From NCBI RefSeq assembly GCF_030036535.1, contig NZ_CP080387.1:1116001-1180000 (forward strand): a DNA stretch of 64,000 bases, given 5' to 3'. The position numbers and the translations under genes are program-made. Below are positions 9,519 through 17,898 of the stretch, in pieces (positions within the stretch are counted from its first letter, which is position 1; every line of letters starts with the position of its first letter). Below the pieces are notes generated by a model. It saw nothing but the letters and a program-made list of their open reading frames with translations. It did not search any database and was not told the origin of the DNA. The DNA is from Agrobacterium cucumeris. Its GTDB lineage: Bacteria > Pseudomonadota > Alphaproteobacteria > Rhizobiales > Rhizobiaceae.

Positions 9519-11843
9519 ATGAAGGCTGGTTCAAGATTTTTGAACGCTGTGTCGGCGGTTGCGCTGTCTGCTGGTGTTTCTTCGGTTGCGGGCCTTGGCG
9601 TGCTTGCCTCTGCTGGTGCTGCAAATGCAGCCGTTATCAGCAAGATCGATGTTCGCGGGGCCGAGAGGTCCGGTGCGGACTCCGTGCGTTCCAACATCAC
9701 CATTGCGCCGGGTAAAAACTTTTCCAATTCGGATATCGATGAATCGGTGAAGCGTCTTTACGCCACCGGTTACTTCTCGAATGTCTCCATGCGCGTTTCC
9801 GGCAGCACGCTGGTCGTGACCGTCAACGAGAACCAGCTGGTCAACCAGGTTGTCTTCAACGGTAACCGCAAGATCAAGGACGACAAGCTCGCCGGCATCG
9901 TGCAGACCCAGTCGCTCGGCCCGTTCAATCAGGCGATCGTGACTGCGGATATCGCCCGCATCAAGGAGGCTTATGGCGCAATCGGCCGCAGCGACGTCGA
10001 AATCACCACGCAGACCGTTTCCGTCGGTCAGGGCCGTGTGAACATCGCTTTCGTCATCAACGAAGGTGAGCGCACCAAGATCGGCCGCATCGATTTCGTC
10101 GGCAACAATTCCTATAGCGACGGTCGTCTGGCCGCCGTCATCAATACCAAGAAGTCCAACATGCTGTCGTTCCTGACACGTAAGGACGTCTATAACGAGG
10201 ACAAGCTGCGCGCCGACGAAGAGGCGCTGCGCCAGTTCTATTACAACCGCGGTTATGCCGACTTCCGGGTCGTGTCGTCCGACGCTGTACTGGATGAGTC
10301 CAAGAACGAATACACCATCTCCATCACGGTGGATGAAGGCAAGAAATACGACTTCGGCAACGTCACTGTCGAATCGACTGTTCCGGGTGTCGATGGTTCT
10401 GAACTGCAGGGTCTCGTTGAAACCCGCCAGGGCGCCAGCTACAGCGCCAAAGAAGTTCAGCAGAGCATGGAAGCGATTTCCAAGCGCGTTGCCGGCGAAG
10501 GTTATCCCTTTGCCCGCGTAACGCCGCGCGGTGACCGCGATATGTCCGGCAACACCATCGGCGTGACCTATATCGTCGACCAGGGCGAACGCGCCTATGT
10601 CGAGCGTATCGAAATCCGCGGCAACACCCGTACGCGTGACTATGTCATCCGCCGCGAATTCGATATTTCCGAAGGCGATGCATTCAACCAGACGGTCATC
10701 ACGGCGGCAAAGCGTCGTCTTGAAGCGCTCGGTTATTTCTCGAAGGTCAACATCTCAACCGCCGGCGGCAGCGCGCCTGACCGCGTTGTCATCGTTGTCG
10801 ACGTTGAGGATCAATCGACGGGTTCGTTCGGTATCGGTGCTGGTTATTCGCAGAACGACGGCGTTCTGCTTGAAGCATCCATCGAAGAAAAGAACTTCCT
10901 CGGCCGCGGCCAGTACATCCGTCTCGCTGCCGGTGCGGGCGAAGACGATGCGCGCAGCTACACGCTGTCCTTCACCGAGCCGTATTTCCTTGGCTACCGT
11001 CTGGCCGCAGGTTTCGATCTGTTCAAGAGCCAGAGCCGCAGCGAAGACTATTACGATTACGACGAACAGGGCTTCGCGCTGCGTGTGACCGCGCCGATCA
11101 CCGAAGACCTCTCGACGACGTTCAAGTATACTTACAAGCAGATCAATTATGATGGGGAAGGCGATTGGGAAAACAATTCCAATCTTGCAGAGCCATATCA
11201 GGCGCTGATTAAAGGTGGTGACTGGACGCAGTCCATCATCTCCAACACGCTGAACTACAATACGCTCGACGACCGCAACATGCCGCGCGAAGGCTGGCAG
11301 GCTGCCCTGACGAACGAATTTGCAGGCCTCGGTGGCGATTCCGAATATTACAAGATCTACGCCAAGGCGCGCTTCTTCTACACGCTGTCGGACGAGTACG
11401 ATGTTATCGGCTCGATCACCGGTCAGGCGGGTCATGTTATGCCGACGGGCGACAATCTGCTGGTATTCGATCAGTTCAAGTTCGGTGGCCGTCAGGTTCG
11501 CGGCTTCAAGAACGACGGTATCGGCCCGCGCATTGGTTCTGACTCCATCGGCGGCACGACCTACTTCGCGGCCTCCGCTGAAGTCACTGCTCCGATGCCT
11601 GGCGTTCCGGAAGATTTCGGCCTGCGTCTGGCTGGTTTCGTCGATGCCGGCACCATGTATGGCAACAAGGTTTCTACGTCTCAGACTGTCCAGGATGACA
11701 ACTCCATCCGCGCATCCGCTGGTATCGGCGTGATGTGGGCATCGCCCTTCGGTCCGATCCGTGTTGACTATGCTGTACCGATCGCCAAGGAAGACTACGA
11801 CGAGGAACAGCGTTTCCGGTTTGGCATGTCCAACACTTTCTGA
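9519..11843 (+). CDS. bamA: Outer membrane protein assembly factor BamA
   Basis: A 774-residue Omp85 protein, the central subunit of the machine that inserts beta-barrels in the outer membrane. It has a signal peptide (cleavage near SAGAANA, residue 37), five POTRA repeats covering roughly residues 38-430 (for example VVFNGNRKIKDDKL and RIDFVGNNSYSDGRL), and a C-terminal barrel ending in phenylalanine (FGMSNTF), the usual terminal signal for BAM substrates. The lid-loop region contains VRGFKNDGIGPR, matching the VRGF motif. It follows rseP by 199 bases and precedes lpxD by 49, the standard proteobacterial arrangement linking outer-membrane protein and lipid A biogenesis. Confidence 0.97.
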   Translation: MKAGSRFLNAVSAVALSAGVSSVAGLGVLASAGAANAAVISKIDVRGAERSGADSVRSNITIAPGKNFSNSDIDESVKRLYATGYFSNVSMRVSGSTLVVTVNENQLVNQVVFNGNRKIKDDKLAGIVQTQSLGPFNQAIVTADIARIKEAYGAIGRSDVEITTQTVSVGQGRVNIAFVINEGERTKIGRIDFVGNNSYSDGRLAAVINTKKSNMLSFLTRKDVYNEDKLRADEEALRQFYYNRGYADFRVVSSDAVLDESKNEYTISITVDEGKKYDFGNVTVESTVPGVDGSELQGLVETRQGASYSAKEVQQSMEAISKRVAGEGYPFARVTPRGDRDMSGNTIGVTYIVDQGERAYVERIEIRGNTRTRDYVIRREFDISEGDAFNQTVITAAKRRLEALGYFSKVNISTAGGSAPDRVVIVVDVEDQSTGSFGIGAGYSQNDGVLLEASIEEKNFLGRGQYIRLAAGAGEDDARSYTLSFTEPYFLGYRLAAGFDLFKSQSRSEDYYDYDEQGFALRVTAPITEDLSTTFKYTYKQINYDGEGDWENNSNLAEPYQALIKGGDWTQSIISNTLNYNTLDDRNMPREGWQAALTNEFAGLGGDSEYYKIYAKARFFYTLSDEYDVIGSITGQAGHVMPTGDNLLVFDQFKFGGRQVRGFKNDGIGPRIGSDSIGGTTYFAASAEVTAPMPGVPEDFGLRLAGFVDAGTMYGNKVSTSQTVQDDNSIRASAGIGVMWASPFGPIRVDYAVPIAKEDYDEEQRFRFGMSNTF

Positions 11844-11892
11844 TATCGGCAGTCCAGAACTGCAACTTTGAACGTTCTGGAGTTTCCGGCTA

Positions 11893-12960
11893 ATGGAATA
11901 CAACGCCTTTTTTCCGCCCCATGATGGATTGCGATTGAAAGATATCGCAGACCGTTTTGGGGCGGAACTGTCTGATGAGGCGGCGGGTGAGCGGACTATC
12001 AGGTCTGTCGCGCCGGTCTACCGGGCAAAACCCGATCAGCTCTGCTATATTCTCTCCCGCAAGAACCGCGATGAGCTGGTAAGCTGCGAGGCTGGTGCCG
12101 TCATCTGCGACGCTGCGCTGGCGAATATGGTGCCGTCTCACATTCCCGCACTGATATCGAAAAATCCGCATACGCTTTTTGCGCAGGTGGGTGCGTTGCT
12201 GCATCCCTCCGCCATGCGGCCCGCGACGATTGCGCCGATGGAAGCCGAGATTTCTCCGGCTGCCCATGTTGATCCGTCGGCGAAGCTGGAAGCGGGCGTG
12301 ATCGTTGAGCCACTCGCCGTCATTGGCGCAGGCGCTCACATTGGCGCGGGTACACGGATTGGCCCGGGTGTCATCATCGGGCCGCATGTGCAGGTTGGGC
12401 GTGATTGCACCATTTCCGGTGGCGCGAGCATTCTTGTCGCCCTCATCGGCAACAATGTGATTATCCATAATGGCGCGCGCATCGGTCAGGATGGGTTCGG
12501 TTACGCTCCCGGTCCCCGCGGCATGCTGAAAATCGTGCAGATCGGCCGCGTCATCATTCAGGACAATGTCGAGATCGGCGCCAATACCACGATCGATCGC
12601 GGCACCATGGATGACACCGTCATCGGTGAAGGCACAAAGATCGACAATCAGGTCCAGATTGGTCACAACGTGCGCATCGGCCGCCATTGTGGCATCGTCA
12701 GCAAGGTCGGCATTGCGGGCAGCACCCGCATTGGCGATGGCGTAATGATCGGCGGTGCGGCGGGCGTTAATGGCCATATCACCATTGGTGACGGTGTGCA
12801 GATCGCAGCCATGAGTGGTGTGGTCGCCGATGTTCCGGCCGGCGCCCGTTATGGCGGAACGCCTGCACGCCCGATGAAATATTTCCTGCGCGACATGGCC
12901 GAAATTCTGGCACGCGCTGAAGCGCGTGATAAAAAAACAGGAGAAAAAAACAATGACTGA
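11893..12960 (+). CDS. lpxD: UDP-3-O-(3-hydroxyacyl)glucosamine N-acyltransferase
   Basis: A 355-residue LpxD, third step of lipid A synthesis, adding the N-linked hydroxyacyl chain. An N-terminal uridine-binding domain is followed by a left-handed beta-helix of hexapeptide repeats spanning about residues 105-305 ([16 protein letters not shown] and later). The catalytic histidine is at about 258 in [15 protein letters not shown]. Its 3' end overlaps the fabZ start by 8 bases, so translation is coupled. All genes from lpxD to lpxB sit head-to-tail with gaps of at most four bases, so they are surely one operon. Confidence 0.97.
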   Translation: MEYNAFFPPHDGLRLKDIADRFGAELSDEAAGERTIRSVAPVYRAKPDQLCYILSRKNRDELVSCEAGAVICDAALANMVPSHIPALISKNPHTLFAQVGALLHPSAMRPATIAPMEAEISPAAHVDPSAKLEAGVIVEPLAVIGAGAHIGAGTRIGPGVIIGPHVQVGRDCTISGGASILVALIGNNVIIHNGARIGQDGFGYAPGPRGMLKIVQIGRVIIQDNVEIGANTTIDRGTMDDTVIGEGTKIDNQVQIGHNVRIGRHCGIVSKVGIAGSTRIGDGVMIGGAAGVNGHITIGDGVQIAAMSGVVADVPAGARYGGTPARPMKYFLRDMAEILARAEARDKKTGEKNND

Positions 12961-13420
12961 AGAAACGAAGACGGCGCTCGGCGCGGCTGACATTCTGGAA
13001 GTCATGAAGCTTCTGCCGCATCGTTACCCGTTCTTGCTGATCGACAAGATCATCGATATCGATGGTAACAACTCGGCGACCGGCATTAAGAACGTCACGG
13101 TCAACGAACCGCATTTCACCGGCCATTTTCCGGACCGGCCGATCATGCCAGGCGTTCTGATCGTCGAAGCCATGGCCCAGACGGCAGGTGCGATATGCGC
13201 TCGCAGTCAGGGCGAGGGCGGTCACCTGGTCTACTTCATGACAATCGACAATGCGCGTTTCCGCAAACCCGTTATCCCCGGCGACCGGCTGGAGATCCAC
13301 GTCGTCAAGCAGCGTCAGCGCGGCAATGTGTTCAAATTCCATTGCGAGGCGAAGGTGGATGGCGCGCTGGTTGCGGAGGCTGATGTCGGTGCGATGATGA
13401 TCCCCGAGGACCAGCAATGA
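12953..13420 (+). CDS. fabZ: 3-hydroxyacyl-ACP dehydratase FabZ
   Basis: A 155-residue hot-dog-fold dehydratase of type II fatty acid synthesis. Catalytic His 58 lies in [10 protein letters not shown] and Glu 72 in [13 protein letters not shown]. The start at 12953 follows CAGGAGA at normal spacing inside the end of lpxD; the frame extends further upstream but without signal. Placement between lpxD and lpxA is conserved because FabZ competes with LpxA and LpxD for 3-hydroxyacyl-ACP, so co-transcription helps balance phospholipid and lipid A synthesis (established for E. coli). Confidence 0.97.
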   Translation: MTEETKTALGAADILEVMKLLPHRYPFLLIDKIIDIDGNNSATGIKNVTVNEPHFTGHFPDRPIMPGVLIVEAMAQTAGAICARSQGEGGHLVYFMTIDNARFRKPVIPGDRLEIHVVKQRQRGNVFKFHCEAKVDGALVAEADVGAMMIPEDQQ

Positions 13421-14232
13421 GCAGGATCGCCGCCTCGGCCAAAATTCACCCGACCGCCGTTGTCGAAGACGGTGCGGTTATCGGTGAAAATGTCGTCATC
13501 GGCGCGCTCAGCTATGTCGGCGCAAAGGTCACGCTGCATGATGATGTCATATTGCACAATCATGCCATCGTTTCTGGCGTAACCGTCATCGGCCGTGGAT
13601 CAGTGATCCATCCCATGGCCGTCATCGGCGGCACCCCGCAGGCGGTTCGCCATGATGGATCGGAAACGACGCTCGAGATCGGCGAACGCTGTATCATGCG
13701 CGAAGGCGTGACGATGAACGCCGGCAGTTCCGATGGCAGCGGCAAGACAATTGTCGGTGACGATAATCTGTTCCTGGCCAATTCGCATGTGGCGCATGAT
13801 TGCCGCCTCGGCAATCACATCATCCTGTCGAACAATGTGATGCTGGCGGGCCATGTGACTATCGAAGACCGCGCCATCCTGGGCGGCGGCTGTGCCGTGC
13901 ACCAGTTCACCCGCATCGGTCGTCAGGCCTTTATCGGCGGGCTGTCGGCGGTTAATTACGATGTCATTCCCTATGGCATGCTGAACGGCAATCCCGGCAT
14001 TCTTGGCGGCCTCAATGTGGTCGGCATGACGCGTGCCGGCATTGAACGGGCGGATATTCACAAGGTCCGGCGCGTCTACAAGCAGATTTTCGAGGCTGAA
14101 GGTACGATCCGCGGTAACGCGGCGGCAATCGATCGCAATGAATATCTGGATTGCCCGCAGGCCCTCGAAGTCATCGATTTCATCGGCGCGGGCAGCGACC
14201 GCGCGATCTCTTCGCCCAATCGGGGCAAGTGA
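13417..14232 (+). CDS. lpxA: UDP-N-acetylglucosamine acyltransferase
   Basis: A 271-residue LpxA that transfers 3-hydroxyacyl from ACP to UDP-GlcNAc, first step of lipid A synthesis. It has hexapeptide repeats from the N-terminus, the segment SHVAHDC at residues 123-129 with catalytic His 127, the [20 protein letters not shown] turn, and a helical C-terminus. The start overlaps the fabZ stop by four bases (ATGA). Length and motifs match rhizobial LpxA. Confidence 0.97.
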   Translation: MSRIAASAKIHPTAVVEDGAVIGENVVIGALSYVGAKVTLHDDVILHNHAIVSGVTVIGRGSVIHPMAVIGGTPQAVRHDGSETTLEIGERCIMREGVTMNAGSSDGSGKTIVGDDNLFLANSHVAHDCRLGNHIILSNNVMLAGHVTIEDRAILGGGCAVHQFTRIGRQAFIGGLSAVNYDVIPYGMLNGNPGILGGLNVVGMTRAGIERADIHKVRRVYKQIFEAEGTIRGNAAAIDRNEYLDCPQALEVIDFIGAGSDRAISSPNRGK

Positions 14233-14235
14233 GCC

Positions 14236-15108
14236 GTGACAGGCGGCGGGCGTCTCGCCATCGTGGCCGGCAGCGGCCAGCTGCCGCTTTATGTGGCGAC
14301 CGCCGCCCGCGAGATGGGTGAAAACCCTTTCATCGTGCGCCTGCGCGATGATTCCAGCTTCGACTGGAGCGGCTTCGACAATGCTGTCATCAGCGTGGGC
14401 GACGTCGCAGGGCTCGGCCGTTTGCTGCGTGAAAACCGGGTGGACCGCGTCGTGCTTTCCGGCGCCGTGGCGCGACGGCCGGAATGGCGGGAGATCCGCC
14501 CGACGGTCGGCATCGTGCTGAAACTGCCCTCCATCGTCCGCACGCTTTTGTCGGGCGGTGATGACGCCGTGTTGCAGATGGTGATCAAGGTCATCGGCAC
14601 GCTCGGCGCAAAGGTCATCGGCGCCCACGAGATTGCGCCCGGCCTGCTTGCCACGACAGGTACTTTGGGCACGCAGAAACCCACGGATGAAGATCTGCGC
14701 GATATTCGCAAGGCGGCTGAGGCGGCACTTGCGCTTGGCACGCTTGATGTCGGGCAGGGGGCGGTCTCGGTCGGCGGTCGCATCGTTGCGCTGGAAGGCG
14801 TTGAGGGCACCGATGCCATGCTGGCACGTGTTGCGGCACTGCGTGCCGAAGGCCGCATATCGCCCCGCCGCAAGGGCGTATTGGTGAAGCTCTGCAAGCC
14901 GCAACAGGATATCCGCGCTGACCTGCCGACCATCGGTATCGAAACCGTGGAAAACGCGCAGAAAGCCGGACTGGCGGGCATCGCCGTCGAAGCGGGACGG
15001 GCGCTGGTGCTGGACCGCGACGAGATGTTGAAAGCCGCCGATCAGGCGGGCATATTTGTCTGCGGCATCGATACGTCACTCGGTGGTGATATGATCGGGG
15101 AGAGATGA
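14236..15108 (+). CDS. lpxI: UDP-2,3-diacylglucosamine diphosphatase LpxI
   Basis: A 290-residue LpxI (formerly DUF1009), which hydrolyses UDP-2,3-diacylglucosamine to lipid X and UMP. It replaces the unrelated LpxH in most alphaproteobacteria. Family segments visible: LAIVAGSGQLPLYVA at the start, VVLSGAVARRPEW, and KLCKPQQDIRADLPTIG with the metal-site aspartate near the C-terminus. The start is GTG at 14236, three bases after lpxA ends; no in-frame ATG is nearby. The operon position directly before lpxB supports the assignment, since the two enzymes act consecutively. Confidence 0.95.
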   Translation: MTGGGRLAIVAGSGQLPLYVATAAREMGENPFIVRLRDDSSFDWSGFDNAVISVGDVAGLGRLLRENRVDRVVLSGAVARRPEWREIRPTVGIVLKLPSIVRTLLSGGDDAVLQMVIKVIGTLGAKVIGAHEIAPGLLATTGTLGTQKPTDEDLRDIRKAAEAALALGTLDVGQGAVSVGGRIVALEGVEGTDAMLARVAALRAEGRISPRRKGVLVKLCKPQQDIRADLPTIGIETVENAQKAGLAGIAVEAGRALVLDRDEMLKAADQAGIFVCGIDTSLGGDMIGER

Positions 15109-15112
15109 TCGG

Positions 15113-16294
15113 ATGACGGCGACATTAAAAGTGGCGGTTATTGCCGGGGAAGTGTCTGGCGATCTTCTGGGCGCAGATCTGATCCGCTCCCTCAAAGCCC
15201 GATATCCGGGCTCCGTTGAGCTGATGGGCGTCGGCGGCGAGGCGCTGGAGGCGCAGGGGCTGACCTCGCTGTTCGATTATTCCGAACTCTCCATCATGGG
15301 CTTCACGCAAGTCCTCAAAAAGCTGCCGAAACTCATTGCGCGCATCAATCAGACTGCGCAGGCGATCATCGCCGCAAAGCCGGATATTCTGTTGATCATT
15401 GACAGCCCGGATTTCACGCATCGTGTTGCGAAAAAAGTCCGCAAGCAATTGCCGCATCTGCCGGTCGTCAACTATGTCTGCCCCAGTGTCTGGGCGTGGA
15501 AGGAATATCGCGCCACCGCGATGTTGTCCTATGTCGATCACGTTCTTGCCTTGCTGCCCTTTGAGCCGGAGGCGATGCGGCGTCTGGGCGGCCCGCCGAC
15601 CACCTTTGTCGGCCATCGTCTCAGCGTCGATCCCGATGTGCTGGCGGTGCGGCAAAAGCGGGCGGAACGCCCCCTTCCGGCCAAGGGCGAAGCCAAGACC
15701 ATTCTTCTGCTGCCCGGGTCGCGCTCCACGGAAACCACGCGGTTGATGGAGCCATTTCGGGAGGCCGCAAAGGCCTTTGTGGAACGCAACGGTCCAACCC
15801 GTTTCGTGCTGCCCACCGTGCCGCGTCAGGAAAACCGTATTCGCGAGCTGGCGGCAACATGGCCGGAAGATATAAGGCCTGAAATCGGCATCGATTCCGC
15901 CTTCAAATGGAACGCGTTTGCGCTTGCCGATGCGGCAATCGCCGCCTCCGGCACTGTCATTCTCGAACTGGCGCTTGCCGGCGTGCCGACCGTTTCTGTT
16001 TATAAGACCGACTGGATTTTCACCATGCTGAGCAAGCGGGTAAAAACTTGGACGGGCGCACTTCCGAACCTGATTGCCGACTACCCGGTTGTGCCGGAAT
16101 ATCTCAACGAGGTGGTGCGGCCAGGGTCCATGCTGCGCTGGGCAGAGCGGCTTGCATCTGACACAACAGAGCGGCGGGCCATGCTTGACGGTTATGCTTT
16201 GGTGCAGCAGCGTCTGCACACCGATGTGCCTCCGGGCGAAACCGGTGCTGCCATTCTGCTCGATGTGCTGAACGGCCGCAGACAGCAAGGCTGA
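15113..16294 (+). CDS. lpxB: Lipid-A-disaccharide synthase
   Basis: A 393-residue family-19 glycosyltransferase joining lipid X and UDP-2,3-diacylglucosamine. It opens with VAVIAGEVSGDLLGADLI, contains GVGGEALEAQGLTSLFDYSELSIMG in two conserved blocks, the IDSPDFTHRVAKKVRK segment, and the donor-site region ASGTVILELALAGVPTV. It starts four bases after lpxI and is the last gene of the lipid A operon; a strong shared terminator follows. Confidence 0.97.
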   Translation: MTATLKVAVIAGEVSGDLLGADLIRSLKARYPGSVELMGVGGEALEAQGLTSLFDYSELSIMGFTQVLKKLPKLIARINQTAQAIIAAKPDILLIIDSPDFTHRVAKKVRKQLPHLPVVNYVCPSVWAWKEYRATAMLSYVDHVLALLPFEPEAMRRLGGPPTTFVGHRLSVDPDVLAVRQKRAERPLPAKGEAKTILLLPGSRSTETTRLMEPFREAAKAFVERNGPTRFVLPTVPRQENRIRELAATWPEDIRPEIGIDSAFKWNAFALADAAIAASGTVILELALAGVPTVSVYKTDWIFTMLSKRVKTWTGALPNLIADYPVVPEYLNEVVRPGSMLRWAERLASDTTERRAMLDGYALVQQRLHTDVPPGETGAAILLDVLNGRRQQG

Positions 16295-16356
16295 TACAGG
16301 CTTGGCCGTCTTGGCCACCGGTCGAACGTGTTTATCTTACCGAAATACCCAATAAA

Positions 16357-16388
16357 AAAGGCCGGCGGATTTTCACCCGCCGGCCTTT
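16357..16388. terminator. Bidirectional terminator between lpxB and gltA
   Basis: AAAGGCCGGCGG (16357-16368) is perfectly complementary to CCGCCGGCCTTT (16377-16388) with an eight-base loop. An A-run lies on the left and a T-containing tail on the right, so the hairpin can end transcription from lpxB on the plus strand and from gltA on the minus strand, which converge here. Confidence 0.85.
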
Positions 16389-16406
16389 GATGTTTTGATT
16401 GCCGGT

Positions 16407-17696
16407 TTAGCGCTTGGAAACCGGAACGTAATCGCGCTTGCCGGCGCCCGTGTAGAGCTGGCGCGGACGGCCGATGCGCTGCTGCGGATCTTCGATCATT
16501 TCGTTCCACTGTGCGATCCAGCCGACGGTGCGGGCGAGCGCGAAGAGAACGGTGAACATGGTGGTGGGGAAGCCCAGCGCCTTCAGCGTGATGCCGGAAT
16601 AGAAGTCGACATTCGGGTAGAGCTTCTTTTCAACGAAGTAGGGGTCGGAAAGGGCGATCTTTTCCAGTTCCAGCGCAACCTGCATGATCGGATCGTCAGA
16701 ATTGCCGGTGGCTTCCAGCACTTCATACATCGTCTTCTGCATGATCTTGGCGCGCGGGTCGTAGTTCTTGTACACGCGGTGGCCAAAGCCCATCAGGCGG
16801 AACGGATCGTTCTTGTCCTTGGCGCGGGCGATGTATTCCGGAATACGGTCAACAGAGCCGATTTCGTTCAGCATGTTGAGCGCCGCTTCGTTGGCGCCGC
16901 CATGTGCAGGACCCCAGAGGCAGGCGATGCCCGCCGCAATACAGGCGAACGGGTTTGCACCCGAAGAACCGGCAAGACGCACCGTGGAGGTGGAGGCGTT
17001 CTGCTCGTGGTCGGCATGCAGGATGAAGATGCGGTCCATGGCGCGGGCCAGAACCGGATCGACCTTGTAATCCTCGCACGGCACCGCAAAGCACATGTGC
17101 AGGAAGTTGGAAGCGTAATCCAGATCGTTCTTCGGATAAACGAAGGGCTGGCCGATATGGTACTTATAGGCCATGGCGGCGATCGTCGGCATTTTCGCGA
17201 TCATGCGCAGCGAAGCGACCATGCGCTGGTGCGGATCGGTAATGTCGGTCGAGTCGTGGTAGAAGGCTGAGAGAGCACCGACCGTGCCGCACATGACGGC
17301 CATCGGATGCGCATCGCGACGATAGCCGGTGAAGAAACGGCTCATCTGCTCGTGCACCATGGTGTGGCGCGTAACGCGGGTGTCGAAGTCCTTCTTCTGC
17401 GCAGCCGTCGGCAGTTCGCCGTAAAGCAGCAGATAGCAGGTTTCCAGGAAGTCGCCCTGTTCGGCGAGCTGCTCGATCGGGAAGCCGCGGTGAAGGAGAA
17501 CGCCTTCGTCACCGTCGATATAGGTGATCTTGGATTCGCAGGAGGCCGTCGACGTGAAACCCGGGTCGTAAGTGAAGGAGCCCGTGTGCTTGTAGAGCGT
17601 GGCGATATCGACGACGCTTGGTCCAATCGTGCCTTCCCTTACCGGGAGTTCCACCTGCTTTTCGCCAAGTGTCACTGTAGCGCTTTTTTCCGTCAT
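16407..17696 (-). CDS. gltA: Citrate synthase
   Basis: A 429-residue hexameric-type citrate synthase, first enzyme of the TCA cycle, condensing acetyl-CoA with oxaloacetate. Seen: [20 protein letters not shown] near residue 50, a conserved type II feature; the catalytic histidine in [15 protein letters not shown]; and the catalytic aspartate region [15 protein letters not shown]. The C-terminal arginine contact lies in [31 protein letters not shown] precedes the start. Length and motifs match the NADH-sensitive hexameric class; allostery is family inference. Confidence 0.97.
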   Translation of the reverse strand: MTEKSATVTLGEKQVELPVREGTIGPSVVDIATLYKHTGSFTYDPGFTSTASCESKITYIDGDEGVLLHRGFPIEQLAEQGDFLETCYLLLYGELPTAAQKKDFDTRVTRHTMVHEQMSRFFTGYRRDAHPMAVMCGTVGALSAFYHDSTDITDPHQRMVASLRMIAKMPTIAAMAYKYHIGQPFVYPKNDLDYASNFLHMCFAVPCEDYKVDPVLARAMDRIFILHADHEQNASTSTVRLAGSSGANPFACIAAGIACLWGPAHGGANEAALNMLNEIGSVDRIPEYIARAKDKNDPFRLMGFGHRVYKNYDPRAKIMQKTMYEVLEATGNSDDPIMQVALELEKIALSDPYFVEKKLYPNVDFYSGITLKALGFPTTMFTVLFALARTVGWIAQWNEMIEDPQQRIGRPRQLYTGAGKRDYVPVSKR

Positions 17697-17762
17697 ACTG
17701 ATCCTCCGAGAACATGCGGGTGGAGGCGTTGAGACACGCCTCGCGGTTAAGCGTCTACCGAT

Positions 17763-17791
17763 TAGCTATATGATCCTTGCGCCGATGCCAA
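17763..17791 (-). promoter_or_regulatory. Candidate gltA promoter
   Basis: On the minus strand TTGGCA (plus 17786-17791) and TAGCTA (plus 17763-17768) are separated by 17 bases, about 70 bases upstream of the gltA start. The -35 is good and the -10 poor, so this is tentative. Confidence 0.3.
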
Positions 17792-17898
17792 GCTATTCGA
17801 AGGTCAAATTGTGCATTGCGGCAAACGCAATTACGTTGCTTGCGGCATTATCGGCCATGGCAATTCAATCTCGGTCAACGCGCGGTTAAAGGAAAGGA